Below, piece by piece: positions 49,794-60,668 of a stretch of DNA of 64,000 nt. Source of the stretch: Diorhabda sublineata (taxonomy: Eukaryota > Arthropoda > Insecta > Coleoptera > Chrysomelidae); assembly GCF_026230105.1 (NCBI RefSeq), contig NC_079478.1:9315653-9379652 (forward strand). Reading direction: 5' to 3'. The stretch's first letter is position 1. Each line of letters starts with the position of its first letter. The translations under genes and the position numbers were made by a program. The notes under the pieces were generated by a model. It worked only from the letters and a program-made list of their open reading frames with translations, was not told the DNA's origin and searched no databases.

Positions 49794-50829
49794 GGTGTCT
49801 TTTGTTGGTTATTATGTCAAAAGTTTGCTAATATTGATAATATTTTCAAGATAAAATAAGATCTGAAGCTATAATAACGTTTATTCATTTAAAAAAGTTT
49901 ATAAAATATTGGATTGAAGTGATTGGATGTTTTTCAGATCAATTCTAATAGAAATGAGCCTTTGTGGAACAAATCAAATATTTAATTCACTATCCAAAAC
50001 GATTGTTTTTAATATAAAATTTCAAATATATTGGTATTTATTAATTGAATGAATATATTTATTCTTGTATACGTTAAGACTTGAGTTTAAATTTCTGAAA
50101 AGAGAGATTTAGTGGTATATAGTATAGAACAGACATGGCTAAACTTTTATACAGTATGGCCCGATAAAATAAATTATGTTGGCGGACCGAAAAAAAATTA
50201 ATAAAACAAATTTTTATTGGTAATGAATATTTTATTTTCACATCATACAAAAACTATATGTTACCAAGTTATATACTTCAATGTTATTGAGGTCCTGTTT
50301 GATAATTTTCAAGTTTTGGAATATCTGTTCTAATTGTTCATGAAGACTTTATAAGCTTCTCTCATCGGTATCAAGTCCGTCTTTCCTTACTGGAATTATT
50401 TTTAGTTTCGGAAAATGAGTCTTTCTTGACTTGTTTAGAAAATAAATTCAATTATATTTTGAATCCTCTGCTAAAACCCCAAATGTAATCGTTCATTTTA
50501 TTAATGTGACTTAGAAGAGCTATTGGAAATGTATAGTCTGAAAGCTAAACAATATGTTTCATATTCCATTCTTTTTCCTTCCATAAAAGGGATTATTTCG
50601 TCTTTTAGATCCCAAAAAAACACGTTCTGCACTAAGAAACCTTATTTTGGTGTGGTAAAGTACATTCGAATATTCAAACTGATTTTATACCCACAAAGCA
50701 AAATTTTCAATAATTTTGTGAGTCTCGACTGGGATGACCTTCAGTAGCTTAAATCAAATTCCATTTTGTGACTTCAATGAACTGATAGCGCGATCTCTGG
50801 AGAGAACTTTTGAGTTCAGGAAATAGAAA

Positions 50830-51575
50830 AAGCTACAGGCAACCTGACCTAGTGAATTTGGTAACTGAACATTGACTCTCGTTTCGTCTTGGCCAAAAAC
50901 TCAGTCATAATCATGCTGGAATGTGGCGGCTCATTATCATTGTTAAAATCCATGAATTGTCCGTCTACAAATCCGAGCATTTACGGAAAAATTACTTCAC
51001 GTAGATGTCTCAAAATGGCCAACTAGACCTTCTTATTAACACTCTGACCCTCTGGTTCGAAATTGTGTTCAACAACATCACAGTAATCGAAGAAAATAAT
51101 GAGCATCACTTTGATTCGACGTGTTTCTTTCGGCTTCGAATAATTTTGGAAGAGCAATTCGCTTAATTTTTGGGCTGTTTCGACAAATGTACGGTATCCT
51201 CAGCTACTTTATTAAGCATTATTTTGTGACCCCTACCACGCTGTTTTTGCAAAAGATATAGGTACACGCTTCATACCCAAAACATTAACCAAAAGATGTT
51301 AATTCGATCCATTGAATATGTTGAGAGCCTTTGCTTTCTCTCGAATACCGATTTACGAGGACCATTTTCTTAACTTTTTTAATGTTATCGTCGCCAACTT
51401 TAGTGAATGGATGACTCGCATGAGGCAAGTTTTGGACTTTACTGAATACTCTATGTTCGCGATGAAGCAGACTCCCCAAAACATTCGCACAATATTTTAT
51501 ACGATTCAGTCCATTGGGAACACAAATTTTTTTACCAAGTTCAAAAAAATGTTTCCAATTCGATGTGTCCATTTA
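50830..51575 (-). pseudogene. mariner transposase pseudogene
   Basis: Going down the minus strand from 51572, KICVPNGLNRIKYCANVLGS and DDNIKKVKKMVLVNR match the N-terminal DNA-binding half (IKFCVKNG..., ENVxKVKEMVLxNR). Later KETRRIKVMLIIFFDYCDVV, HNFEPEGQSVNKKV and LAILRHLRE match the region from KARxSKxKxMLIxFFDxxGIVH to LxVLxRLRE. NDNEPPHSSM and MTEFLAKT match HHDNAPAHxSxxxxEFLA with changes. A stop in the NKKV* segment and several shifts make it inactive. Confidence 0.88.
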
Positions 51576-52667
51576 TCTTCACCAACATAATTCATATCCT
51601 CTAAATATTTGAAGCCTCATCTACCGCGTCTAAGTATTTAGATCTGTCTTAACCACGCATTTTATACCAATTATTACTGCTTCTGATCAATACTTCTTCA
51701 ATATGTTTTTTTTCTAATATTCCTTGCTTCGTTCTCTTTTCGATCTTTACTGGACCTAGAAATGTTTCTAATATTTTTTGTTCTCATCATAAACTTTTCC
51801 CATTTTCATCACAGTGAAGACGTATTACATTATTTTTCGTCTTATTATGTTCTGGGTATAATTATCTTAACCTCTTCAGTCAATATTTTGTTTTTGATAG
51901 TTCTTAACTTGTTTACTGGCCTCGAATTGTCATTACTTTTTCGTCGGTCTTTGTTTTTCTTTATTTCTGAAGTCAGTATGTCGCTTTTTAATAGTTTTCA
52001 ACTTGTTAATCATTACGTCTAGGTATTCATACTTCCTCGACTTTTTTATTTCTTTTTCTCTTTTCTCGATTAGCCCCGTTTCGTTTCTAACTCTCATCAT
52101 TTTATTTTTTGCGCAGTTTTTCTCAACGTCTCTTGATATTATATACATTATTCTCCAACTTTTTTGAGTAATACTGTATGCTTGTCGTTGACTAATTTTT
52201 CACATTTGTCTTTTCTTGAAACAGCTATCTCAAAGTCTTCTGTTTCCCTTTTTGTTCTCTCATTGAAATCTCTATTAGGTTTTTTCGTTATTTTATTGCT
52301 TCTCATGATTTCGATCCTGTTTACCTAATGCTCAATTTTCCTTCATATCGTTATTTCTCCATAATTTTCCATCAAATAAACGTCAACAAACGATCTTCCA
52401 ATTTTTATGACAATGTCATATACCAATTTGGTATTAGAAAAGCTTCGTTATATCCTCAACAAAGTTATCGGTTCAACTTTCTCTTAAAAAGATTTTCATC
52501 AATAAATTTGAAAAAAGAAATGATTATCATTGGAAGTAGAACGAAATTAGTATTTCATATGCAAATAAATGTAATGAATATTTGAGGCAGTTAATTTTCA
52601 AGTTCCCGTTACGTTCTCGTTATTTTATACATATTAAATTAGGGCATGTCATAATATCCCATCTTAC

Positions 52668-52796
52668 CTGCTCCGGAACCCTCTATAGTTAACACCCTAT
52701 CTACAAATAATGCAGTTACTTCGACGCTAGAGCAAATATTAGCTGGAACCGCAGGATCATATTTGAGAATGTATTTTGCGGAACACCCCGATCCAA
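52668..52796 (-). other. unexplained exon-like open segment
   Basis: On the minus strand a 43-codon open segment containing KYDPAVPANICSSVEVTALF and VDRVLTIEGSGAG ends at CAG|GTAAGA, a perfect splice donor (GT at 52667-52666). A possible acceptor, TTTAAG, precedes 52796 but has a poor pyrimidine tract. The segment would be a symmetrical phase 1-1 exon of 129 bp. Its composition is more protein-like than the surrounding DNA. I do not recognise the family. It may belong to a gene nested antisense in the oaf intron, or to an unidentified transposon. Confidence 0.35.
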
Positions 52797-53269
52797 CTTA
52801 AACATATGTGGTTGTTATTAAACCGCACCGTAATATTTATTTACTATCTTATTCTATCTACCTTATTCAGCCACGTTTTGCCGTTTAATTTTGATGGTTG
52901 TTTAATTTAGTACGTCTAGCTATTTGTCTACACAAAAGAAAAGAAGTAGTTGGATGTGAATAAAACAAAGAAATACACAGACAAGGGTTGTCAGCAAAAT
53001 TTCCAACCTCAACCTAAAGGTGTCAGTACTTATCAATATAAGCTGAGAAATATATTTGGATGCTTATCGCCCCACGTCTCACAATAGTATCAGTGATTTA
53101 GAGTAATTTTGAAGATTTTTCTAAAAAAGGAAAAACTTGAGTATAGAGCTGTCATAAAATAATTGTACCCGGGCTAATTTTTCTGTATATAATAGAGCAC
53201 GGACTTTTTTGAAGAATTTTGCAAACTTTACCAGCGACTCTGAAATGAAAATCAAAATGACTATGACTT

Positions 53270-53840
53270 CAAAATTTGTGATAGATGACTAACTGCGGGA
53301 AAATCAAAGCAACGTTTTTTGGTAACTATCGAAAATTGGTTGAAAGAAGAGATCAAATTCGAGGTTCAACGTACTGTACCACGACCTTCCACATCATTTC
53401 AAAGTTCCTCTAATGTAGGAAGACCGTCGAAAAATATTTTATGAGACATCATATAATAAACTTATAGTTGAGGACCTGTTGAGGAACATTCTGAGAACTT
53501 TGTTCTCTGGTTTCGAAATAAATACTCAATCTTAGTTCTTATTCAAGGTATTATATGCCAGCTACGGTACATAAATTCCTTATTAATAGCACAAGTGTTC
53601 AAATCTTCCATAGTTCCAATTGGGCAGCTTTCAAAAGAAGCTCACAACCAAGGAGCAAAGATTGCCGCACGTTCCGGAAATACTAGATAGTGTAGTGTAG
53701 ATTTAATTCCAATGATGATCATAACATCTGATCCACTGATCAATAGCCTAAGGAAAATTCACAAAAAGAAAATGAATCAATTGTGCACGAAGCTTTTGAA
53801 GTTGATTATAGCTCTTACTGTAGAGCCTCAACTTTAGTCA
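53270..53840 (+). pseudogene. relic of a multicopy insect transposon-type protein, family unnamed
   Basis: Segments in different frames read STSFQSSSNVGRPSKNIL, LFSGFEINTQS, YMPATVHKFLINS, IVPIGQLSKEAHNQGAK and TSDPLI. The series GRPxKxF, SSGxEINxxKF, YMPxTVHKxLIHG, PIGxLSEEAxEARNK and SSDPLI recurs in uncharacterised repetitive insect proteins as I remember them. I therefore read this as a broken copy of that transposon-associated family. I cannot assign a superfamily or function. Stops and shifts separate all blocks. Confidence 0.5.
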
Positions 53841-54389
53841 AGTCTGATTCAAAATGAAGAAGATCTAACTAACTTATTGTTGATTATTTCCTCTATTTTT
53901 AGTATTCTATTTCACTTTTACTTGACTTTTCTCTCATTGTTCTCTTAATTTTTTATCTATACTTACATAATAATCATAATAATTGTATATTTATATTTAT
54001 TTACTATCTACAAGACATAATTGGTCGATACAAGTGTAAGAAGAACGAAAAATAATTTTTTTCAGTTATTTTTATAAAATGATACACTTTATGACAGTCT
54101 GGTTGAGGCAGTAATTCCCAAAGTGGTCCAGGTACACCCCCAGGGGTACACGGTAAGCTCAATAACAAGAGTGTACTTGAATATGGTGTGAATTTATCAA
54201 CTGGAAATAGTATTTTGAAATTGATTTACGAGGAAAAAGAGTATGGGAACGTCTGAATTAAGGTTTGAACATTTACCAGTCCTTATAGACGCAGTTTAAG
54301 CAAAATGGGACAGATTTTTTGCATCGTTTCATAACCTTAGATAGAAACTGGACATGCCAATACACTTCTGAAACAATAAAAAACAATCA

Positions 54390-54690
54390 AGAGAGTGTAT
54401 TGTAAAGGGCGAACCTCCGAAAAAGGCGCACTTTCTCACATTTCGATAACTGTCATGGCAAAAATTCACAAACTGGTTTACCACATATTGTACTCACCAT
54501 ATATGTTGCCCACCGACTTATTCCTTTTGCCAGCCTTAAAGTTTGAGGAGGGAGGAAATTATCACTTATGTAAACGCATATATTGAGGAGAAAGACCGTA
54601 ACTATTATTTGTAAAGGTGAATATTGTGCTGGACAGTGTGTAGACTTGTTGAAAAATAGAAATAATTATGGAAAAAAATGTCTTGTTTTT
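54390..54690 (+). pseudogene. mariner transposase C-terminal relic
   Basis: AKIHKLVYHILYSPYMLPTD corresponds to AKIHELxYExLPHPPYSPDLAPSD around the third catalytic residue, here changed from YSPDL to YSPYM. LFLLPALK equals FFLFPNLK. In another frame NAYIEEKDRNYYL equals NAYFEEKDKSYYxEGI near the C-terminus. It is another mariner subfamily, inactive. Confidence 0.82.
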
Positions 54691-55651
54691 TTGTTAGGCT
54701 AGAAGGATTTGAGACAACTCTCGTAAATTTTCATGCAACTTTTTTTAATTAAATTTCTTGTCTGTTTTTAAACGCATATATCGGTATTTTTGGCAACGAA
54801 TTTCATACCACACAATAATTTTCGATCAATTAATAAAAATATTTGTCATGATCTTAAAAATGAAATACGTTAGTTAGACACACACAACTTTTTGTGTGAT
54901 TCTATTATGTAATAACCCACCCATGTAATATTACATATATATCATATTCCTTCTTCAATAAGTTGTGATAAGTTTTTGTATTCATGTTCATAAAATTTTA
55001 AAATTATTTGGAAACTATGATAGCTTTGTGAACAAAAATACTTTAGTCATTGAAACTACATATATTTCATAAAACAGTTACATTGTGGACTCTTTCGGGG
55101 ACATATCACAAAAGGAAGAGAGTTGTTGGTCCTTGAAACTACAGCAAAACAAAACTATTCAAATTATAATAAAAAGAACAAATTGCCTTATCCCAAAAAT
55201 TGATGATTATGAAAATATTAGAAATCTAACATCCCAACTGTCTTTCCGACTTGAATTTACAAACTTTATAAAGGCGGTTACGTTATATAGAATAGTTTAA
55301 ATTCTTAGTGAGTTTCTACCTCCGTGGAGAGATGATACATACTACACAAGTCGAGCGGATATCCTTAATTAACTACATTCCGCAATTGCGTCTTGCGTAT
55401 TTCGGAATAGTCAATATTCTATCTGAGGATTCGTTAAATTATTTAAAAAAAACCTCAGGGGGTGATATTAAACTTGGAAATTTCCCCTTTAGAAAAGGAA
55501 AACCTCATAAACACGATCTGGCTATAACCGTATTGGCCGAAAAAACGGTTGTTGCTTTCCATAAGGACACGTTCCTGGGAACGGTTTCAACGATATTTTT
55601 ATTTCTGGTTTATAATGGTGTACTCAAGTTTCATCTAGTGTAACGGAAAAT

Positions 55652-55733
55652 AGTATATTGTGCAACAAGTGGAAAAGTTCAACTTTACTCTCGAGTGAGA
55701 AAAGTACTTCTCCCACATGTTGCACAGTATACT
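55652..55733. repeat. imperfect palindrome beside the Crypton fragment
   Basis: Left arm AGTATATTGTGCAACAAGTG (from 55652) pairs with right arm CACATGTTGCACAGTATACT (to 55733), with about 27 bp of stem. The centre contains ACTCTCGAGTGAG, itself self-complementary. It follows directly after the Crypton reading frame on the minus strand. Confidence 0.75.
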
Positions 55734-55749
55734 TTTACTATAACTACAC

Positions 55750-55964
55750 AAATTGACGATTTTATTAGCAACGTTAATTTTTTTAATAGACTCTTCGACG
55801 TATCCTTCCGCCACAGTACTGGATTGCCATCCTCCATGGTGCTTCAAGGTTAATATATAACCTTCTCCATTTAATAAAATTGTAGCCGAAGAACGCTTGA
55901 AGCATTGGCCTGTGTATAGATGTGGGTTTTCTAGTTTTGACAAAATTGCAATTGTCTTAGCCAT
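55750..55964 (-). pseudogene. Crypton-like tyrosine recombinase C-terminal fragment
   Basis: The minus strand encodes YTGQCFKRSSATILL, LKHHGGWQSSTVAEGYVEES and INVANKI in one open frame. This is the catalytic end of Crypton-type tyrosine recombinases: TGHCFRRSSAT (His and Arg), HGGW, and the nucleophile Tyr in AEGYV. The His of the HxxR box is Gln here, so catalysis would be impaired even if the protein were complete. The upstream part of the gene is missing. The sequence switches at about 55965-55972 to a 5'-truncated mariner on the opposite strand. Confidence 0.85.
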
Positions 55965-55971
55965 ACTACCG

Positions 55972-56277
55972 AATTTGTTGGTGCCAAAAAATCTGACTCC
56001 TGACCAAAAGTTCTTGCGCCAACGGGTCTACTCAGATTTCCTTGAAAGATTAGAAAAATATCTGCTTTGAAAGGGAGATAATTTGAGTTAATGGAAGCGG
56101 TAAAGCAAAAAAGGCAGGGCTCCAGAAGGCACTCACCAAAAAAGACTTCCAGCACTGTTTCGAAGTGTGTGTGGCGAAAGGATAGGAGATTATTCAAAGG
56201 GAACATTCGAATGCAGAATAATTTTTATACTAAAACCTTTTTCGTAACCAGTCTCGTTATTTAATAGCCAGACCTCG
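55972..56277 (+). mobile_element. 5'-truncated copy of the internally deleted mariner
   Basis: This is collinear with the 3' half of the 12.0 kb element. It has LVPKNLTPDQKFLRQRV, then LERLEKYL, then a jump to the C-terminal KALTKKDFQHCF. It ends in the same terminal repeat, TTTAATAGCCAGACCTCG, followed by TA at 56278-56279. The catalytic core is missing at the same point as in the other copy, near CTTTGAAA. A further small deletion removes the residues after HCF. The left end is joined to the Crypton fragment with no left terminal repeat. Confidence 0.9.
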
Positions 56278-56369
56278 TATATGTTATTATTTTTACTGTG
56301 GTGTCGCCCCAGTTATTCATTGGTAACGACAACAAATCTACATTGGTCTACATTATCTATATTAACAGT

Positions 56370-57124
56370 TTGTATTTCAGAAAGTGCTGGAGAAGAGACA
56401 TGAGGGCGTTAACATTGATCAACAACTTAAGATTCGCCAGTGATAATGCTGAGAGCGAAGAAGATCTTCAAAGCCTATTAGAGAGAATCAACCGAGAATG
56501 TGAAAATGTAGTATTTACTATAAATATTGGAAAAATTAAATTCATGGTTATAAGTAAAAACCAAAATATTAATATTAACCCTATTCTCACACTGAATGGG
56601 AAACAAATAGAATAGGGCAAAAATATAAGGATCTTGATTCAGTCAAAAACGCTCAAATGGATCCAGACGAAGAAATCAAGATCAGAATTGAAATTGCTCG
56701 AAAGGCATTTGTCAAGTACTCCTCAATGTTTGCCAACAGAAATCTAAACCTCCACATCAGAATAGGATGCATGGAATGTTATATGTGGTCAGTACTGCTG
56801 TACGGAGTGGAAACTTGGACCTTGAAAACTCAAATGATCAAACAACTTGAGGCATTTGAGATGTGGCTCTATAGACGCATTTTGAAGATACCCTGGACTG
56901 ATAGAATCACCAACGACAAAGAACTAAGACGCATTAGTCGCGAAAGAAAGCTGTTGACAATTATTAAGATAAGAACAACATCTTACATAGGACAAAGGCA
57001 TCGACAGGAAGAAGAAATCCTGCCTCCGTATCATAAGACAATGGAAAATTTCAGCGTCGGAGAATTGTTTCATGTTGTGAGGGACAGAGATGTATTTAAA
57101 AACGTGGTCGCCAACCTTCAATGA
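56370..57124 (+). pseudogene. non-LTR reverse-transcriptase relic (palm to C-terminus)
   Basis: INNLRFASDNAESEEDLQSL is the catalytic YADD region with YADD changed to FASD. It is followed by INIGKIKFMVISKNQ. After a stop near 56615, MDPDEEIKIRIEIARKAF, YMWSVLLYGVETWTLKT, EAFEMWLYRRILKIPWTDRI and LFHVVRDRDVFKNVVANL follow the standard order of Jockey/CR1-like tails. A segment between YIGQRH and ENFSVGE is compressed relative to relatives. It includes a 155-codon open frame (56657-57124) but cannot be active. Confidence 0.9.
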
Positions 57125-57719
57125 GAAGACGGCATCAGAAGAAAAAGAATCGTTTTTTACTGATACCTGTTTCTGCTAGAACATAATTTTTTGCATCATT
57201 TCTTCTCTTCTACTAACAATAATCCTGTATTATTATTCATTATTTGGAAATACATTTTTCAATTTTTGTGAAAGTGCAGGAGTTCAAGATATACATATAT
57301 TTCTAAATAAAAATACAAAACAAAGGTTACTTTATATTCCGAAGGAGATCTCTTTTATTCCGTTTAGAAATGTATTCCGACAGCGATCAGAGCGTATAAA
57401 GTCTATAGATGTTTGAACAAAATACCACTACCGATATACCTAGTATCTTTTTTTATTTTATACCTCAAAGATGAATTACAGATTCATTGTAAAATAATAT
57501 GAAGCAAATATATTATGAGGAATACAATAAAATAAAAAATTGTTTTCGTTGAATAATCTATTTCCATTTCTGATTACAATTATCTTGCAAAAGCCAATTT
57601 TTTGAGAACATATTCGTTTCAAAGTATACCTATATACTAATTTGTGTATTTTCAGAAACGTCAATGACTTTGTTGATAGTTCTTATTTTCAGAGATCAAC
57701 CGAATTCAGTACACTCAGC

Positions 57720-58435
57720 TATATTTTTCTTTAAGATACCTTCTTCTTCAGGTGCCATCTCCATTTCATGAAGGTTGGCGACAATTTCGGCATACTTATT
57801 TTGTTCCTGAGTGATGCGAATTAAAGATAATATGTTCATACTAGTCCAATCACTTGTGTTTTTTAACCACAAATGTTGTGTGCGACCAGGTTCTCGTTTT
57901 TCTTCGATTTTTCCTTCTATTATTAAATTCAGTATATCATACTTGTTATTACAGTATATGTGGCCCAGATAAGCGGCCTTTCTTCTCTTTATTGTTGTGA
58001 GTAACTCTCTTTCCTTTCTCATACGTCTAACCATTTCATCGTTAGGTATATGTTGAGGCCATCATATTTCTACGAGTCTACGGAAGATCCACGTTTCAAA
58101 AGCTTCGAGCCTGTTCATGGTATCCACTTTTAATGTCCATGTTTCTGCTCCAGACAAGAGAACTTAAGTTTAAGTTCAAGGGTGCGTTACATAATAGGTT
58201 TTTCACCTTTAGGAATATGACTCTAGCTTGTTCTATACGTGATTTTACTTCGACGTCAGGGTTTACATTTGTCGTTATGCAGCTGCCAAGATATTTAAAT
58301 TTCTCAACTTTCTCTATTGCGGTGTCATAGATGTTTCTGTTCAGTTGAGAGTTTGGAAGTCTTGCTATGACCATTACATTTGTTTTTATTACATTAACTT
58401 TCATGTCTAGTTGATCTCCACTACAACTTTGTCAG
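57720..58435 (-). pseudogene. non-LTR reverse-transcriptase relic (post-palm to C-terminus)
   Basis: From 58404 downward, KTNVMVIARL, EKVEKFKYLGSCITTNVNPD, VEVKSRIEQARVIFLKVKNL and LNLNL are followed, after a frame change, by VRRMRKERELLTTIKRRKAA, YLGHI and VANLHEMEMAPEEEG. This is the same region as the 56.4-57.1 kb relic, from a related but different subfamily. The two copies meet tail to tail about 600 bp apart. Confidence 0.9.
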
Positions 58436-59460
58436 TGCTCTGATCAGATAGGTTGTAAGGTTAGTGCGACGATTGCTTGATGCTAATTAGAAGCTCGCTT
58501 GCAATAAAAATTCAAACGAATGTTTGGATATCTTGAAATGTGATAAAAATGATTTTTTCTATCGGTATGAACGACCATTATACCCCAGAACTAAAAATAC
58601 AGACTTCATCTGAGGAAAGTGGTTCCAGGAAAGCAAACACATTTGTAAACGTACTACCTCGTTTCTTTATTTACTAATTCTATTATTTTCTTCTCTTCAC
58701 ATTGTTGTTTGTGAGTGAATCTGCAATATGGTGATACAATTTTAATTTGAATTTCTAGGTAATTAATTATCTCAATTCCTTTCAACACTTTAATTACTTA
58801 AAATGAATTTATTTTTTCATCTTAATAGTCTATTTTGATTAAAAAGCTCACTATAACCACAATAATTAATTTAAATAAGCACTACATTTTTCAAGTGAAA
58901 ATGAATATTTATTACTAAAGTACATACTTTTCGAACTAGATATCAAATCTTTTACATTTAATAATTCATATACTCGTATTTCTTCTGCTTGGGATTAATT
59001 TTCTTTCGACAACGAAAAGGAAGCGGACTGAAACTGTTAAGTAAAAGGCGCAATGTTGTATACTTATTATCCGACATTTTAGTTTGGATCGGAGATTAAT
59101 TCCTTCCATAGTAATTCCGTACTATGACTAGAATTATTCTGTTGAATAATGTAGAATCATAATAAAATTCTAAAATTTTGAAAGGCGAACTATTTTCGGT
59201 TTTTAAATATTTATCTTCGTGAATAAAGCCACCAAAAATCTCAATTAATTATTGTAAGTAAAATTTTATTATACATTATATATACATTTATACATATTTC
59301 TTATATTGTATTTGACCATAATTTCAGTCCCAGAAGATGAATACATAAGTATTGGAAAGCTCGGAAAATATATTGAAGTTAGTCCACTTTGGTGTTTCCT
59401 TGCCACGTTCCCAATAAGAAAACGCTCATAATATAGCTGGAAAAGACTTCGATATAATTC

Positions 59461-59465
<5 letters not shown>

Positions 59466-59507
<42 letters not shown>
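59466..59507. repeat. (AT)n microsatellite
   Basis: An uninterrupted AT run of 42 bp. Confidence 0.95.
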
Positions 59508-59509
<2 letters not shown>

Positions 59510-60668
59510 TCTTTCCTTTAACATAATCTAAAAACCTTTATCCAAATTTTATTATCCTTACGAATAAATCTCGACTTTTCAATTTGAAATTATGGGAAAC
59601 TTATTAAAACGGAGATCATTAGCCGCGACCCTCCAAATACTTACAAGCGCGTATTTTACGATGTAAAACTTTGTTGCTTTATGACCTTTTTATAGTTTTA
59701 TTTCATCAAAAGGGATTCATGAACCATTAAACCTTCGCTACATTCACTCGACCTTTTCCTCTTCTCATTACAACACTATAAACGGGACTAGGATGTGGGA
59801 ATATCCAGCATGAACCCAAATCCCGAAATGTTCCTGTACGCCTTGAGATGTTTCGAAGATAAGCTCTCCAGAAATGTTGTTAAATCAACATCATTTTCGG
59901 TTCACCAACGATATAAAATCTTGATTGAAACTGATTAAAAAGCTAAAATAGAAAATCATCAATACTACCACATTGATCAACTATGAAGAACAAAACTTGA
60001 AATTCAAATTTAGTTATAATTCACAAGGACAATTATTTTAGTTGAAAGCTCAGCTGAAAATTCTGCAATGTTACCAATGGTCTCTGAAGACGATAACTTT
60101 ATTTGTTATCCTCACACAGTGCCATTCTGTATCTCAGAGCTAAAGGTAAAGGAAGTGAAATTTTCGTCAAATTGGGCTTTTACTGATTCTTGTTAATTTT
60201 TGCAAATTCTTCCAAGCCATAAAAATAAAAGACAATACAAAGATACATATGTCAATAGGGAAATACTATAGGTGTTTACAAAACACGAATAATCGCAGGA
60301 TCCTGGATTAGATGACGTCTTACAATTGAGTGACCATCAAGGTACCTAGTCTAAACACTATATCACTTTCGTTGGGAATATATGAAAGACAAGGTTTATC
60401 AAAAAATTATATACAAAATTAGAATCAGTTTAGGACCACAGCGCTAAAAAGGTAGTTTAAAAAAATTTAGTTTTCAGACGACATACCTTTGCACCTATGA
60501 AAAAATGAGTACGGTTGCAGTTAAAAAATAGGAAAAAAATACAATTTGATTTCAAATTACTATATTATATAATTCAGTATTTTCACCAAATTCTGTATAA
60601 ATGTGAACTATTAAATATTTACTTGAATCGATCCGCCTGTTTAATTAACTATTGAAATTTTGTTTCAG

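Larger units (their letters stand above)
37269..60668 (+). other. oaf: large phase-1 intron of oaf
   Basis: A 23.4 kb intron from the donor at 37269 (or 37224) to the acceptor TTTTGTTTCAG ending at 60668. Exon phases agree on both sides. The intron holds at least eleven transposon relics, an unexplained minus-strand exon-like segment at 52668-52796 and several GC-richer non-coding blocks. Intervals without a listed element (37270-38300, 38475-40355, 42615-45825, 46770-47580, 48850-50825, 51580-53265, 58440-60665) show no host gene. Confidence 0.85.

Noticed and set aside
51762..52148. Hydrophobic plus-strand frame and its Lys/Arg/Glu-rich minus-strand partner
   Set aside because: Low-complexity composition. 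A retrotransposon origin is possible, but no motif could be placed.
55308..55643. 111-codon plus-strand open frame beside the Crypton fragment
   Set aside because: No recognisable motif, and the region next to it is repetitive. It may be transposon sequence but cannot be supported as a gene.
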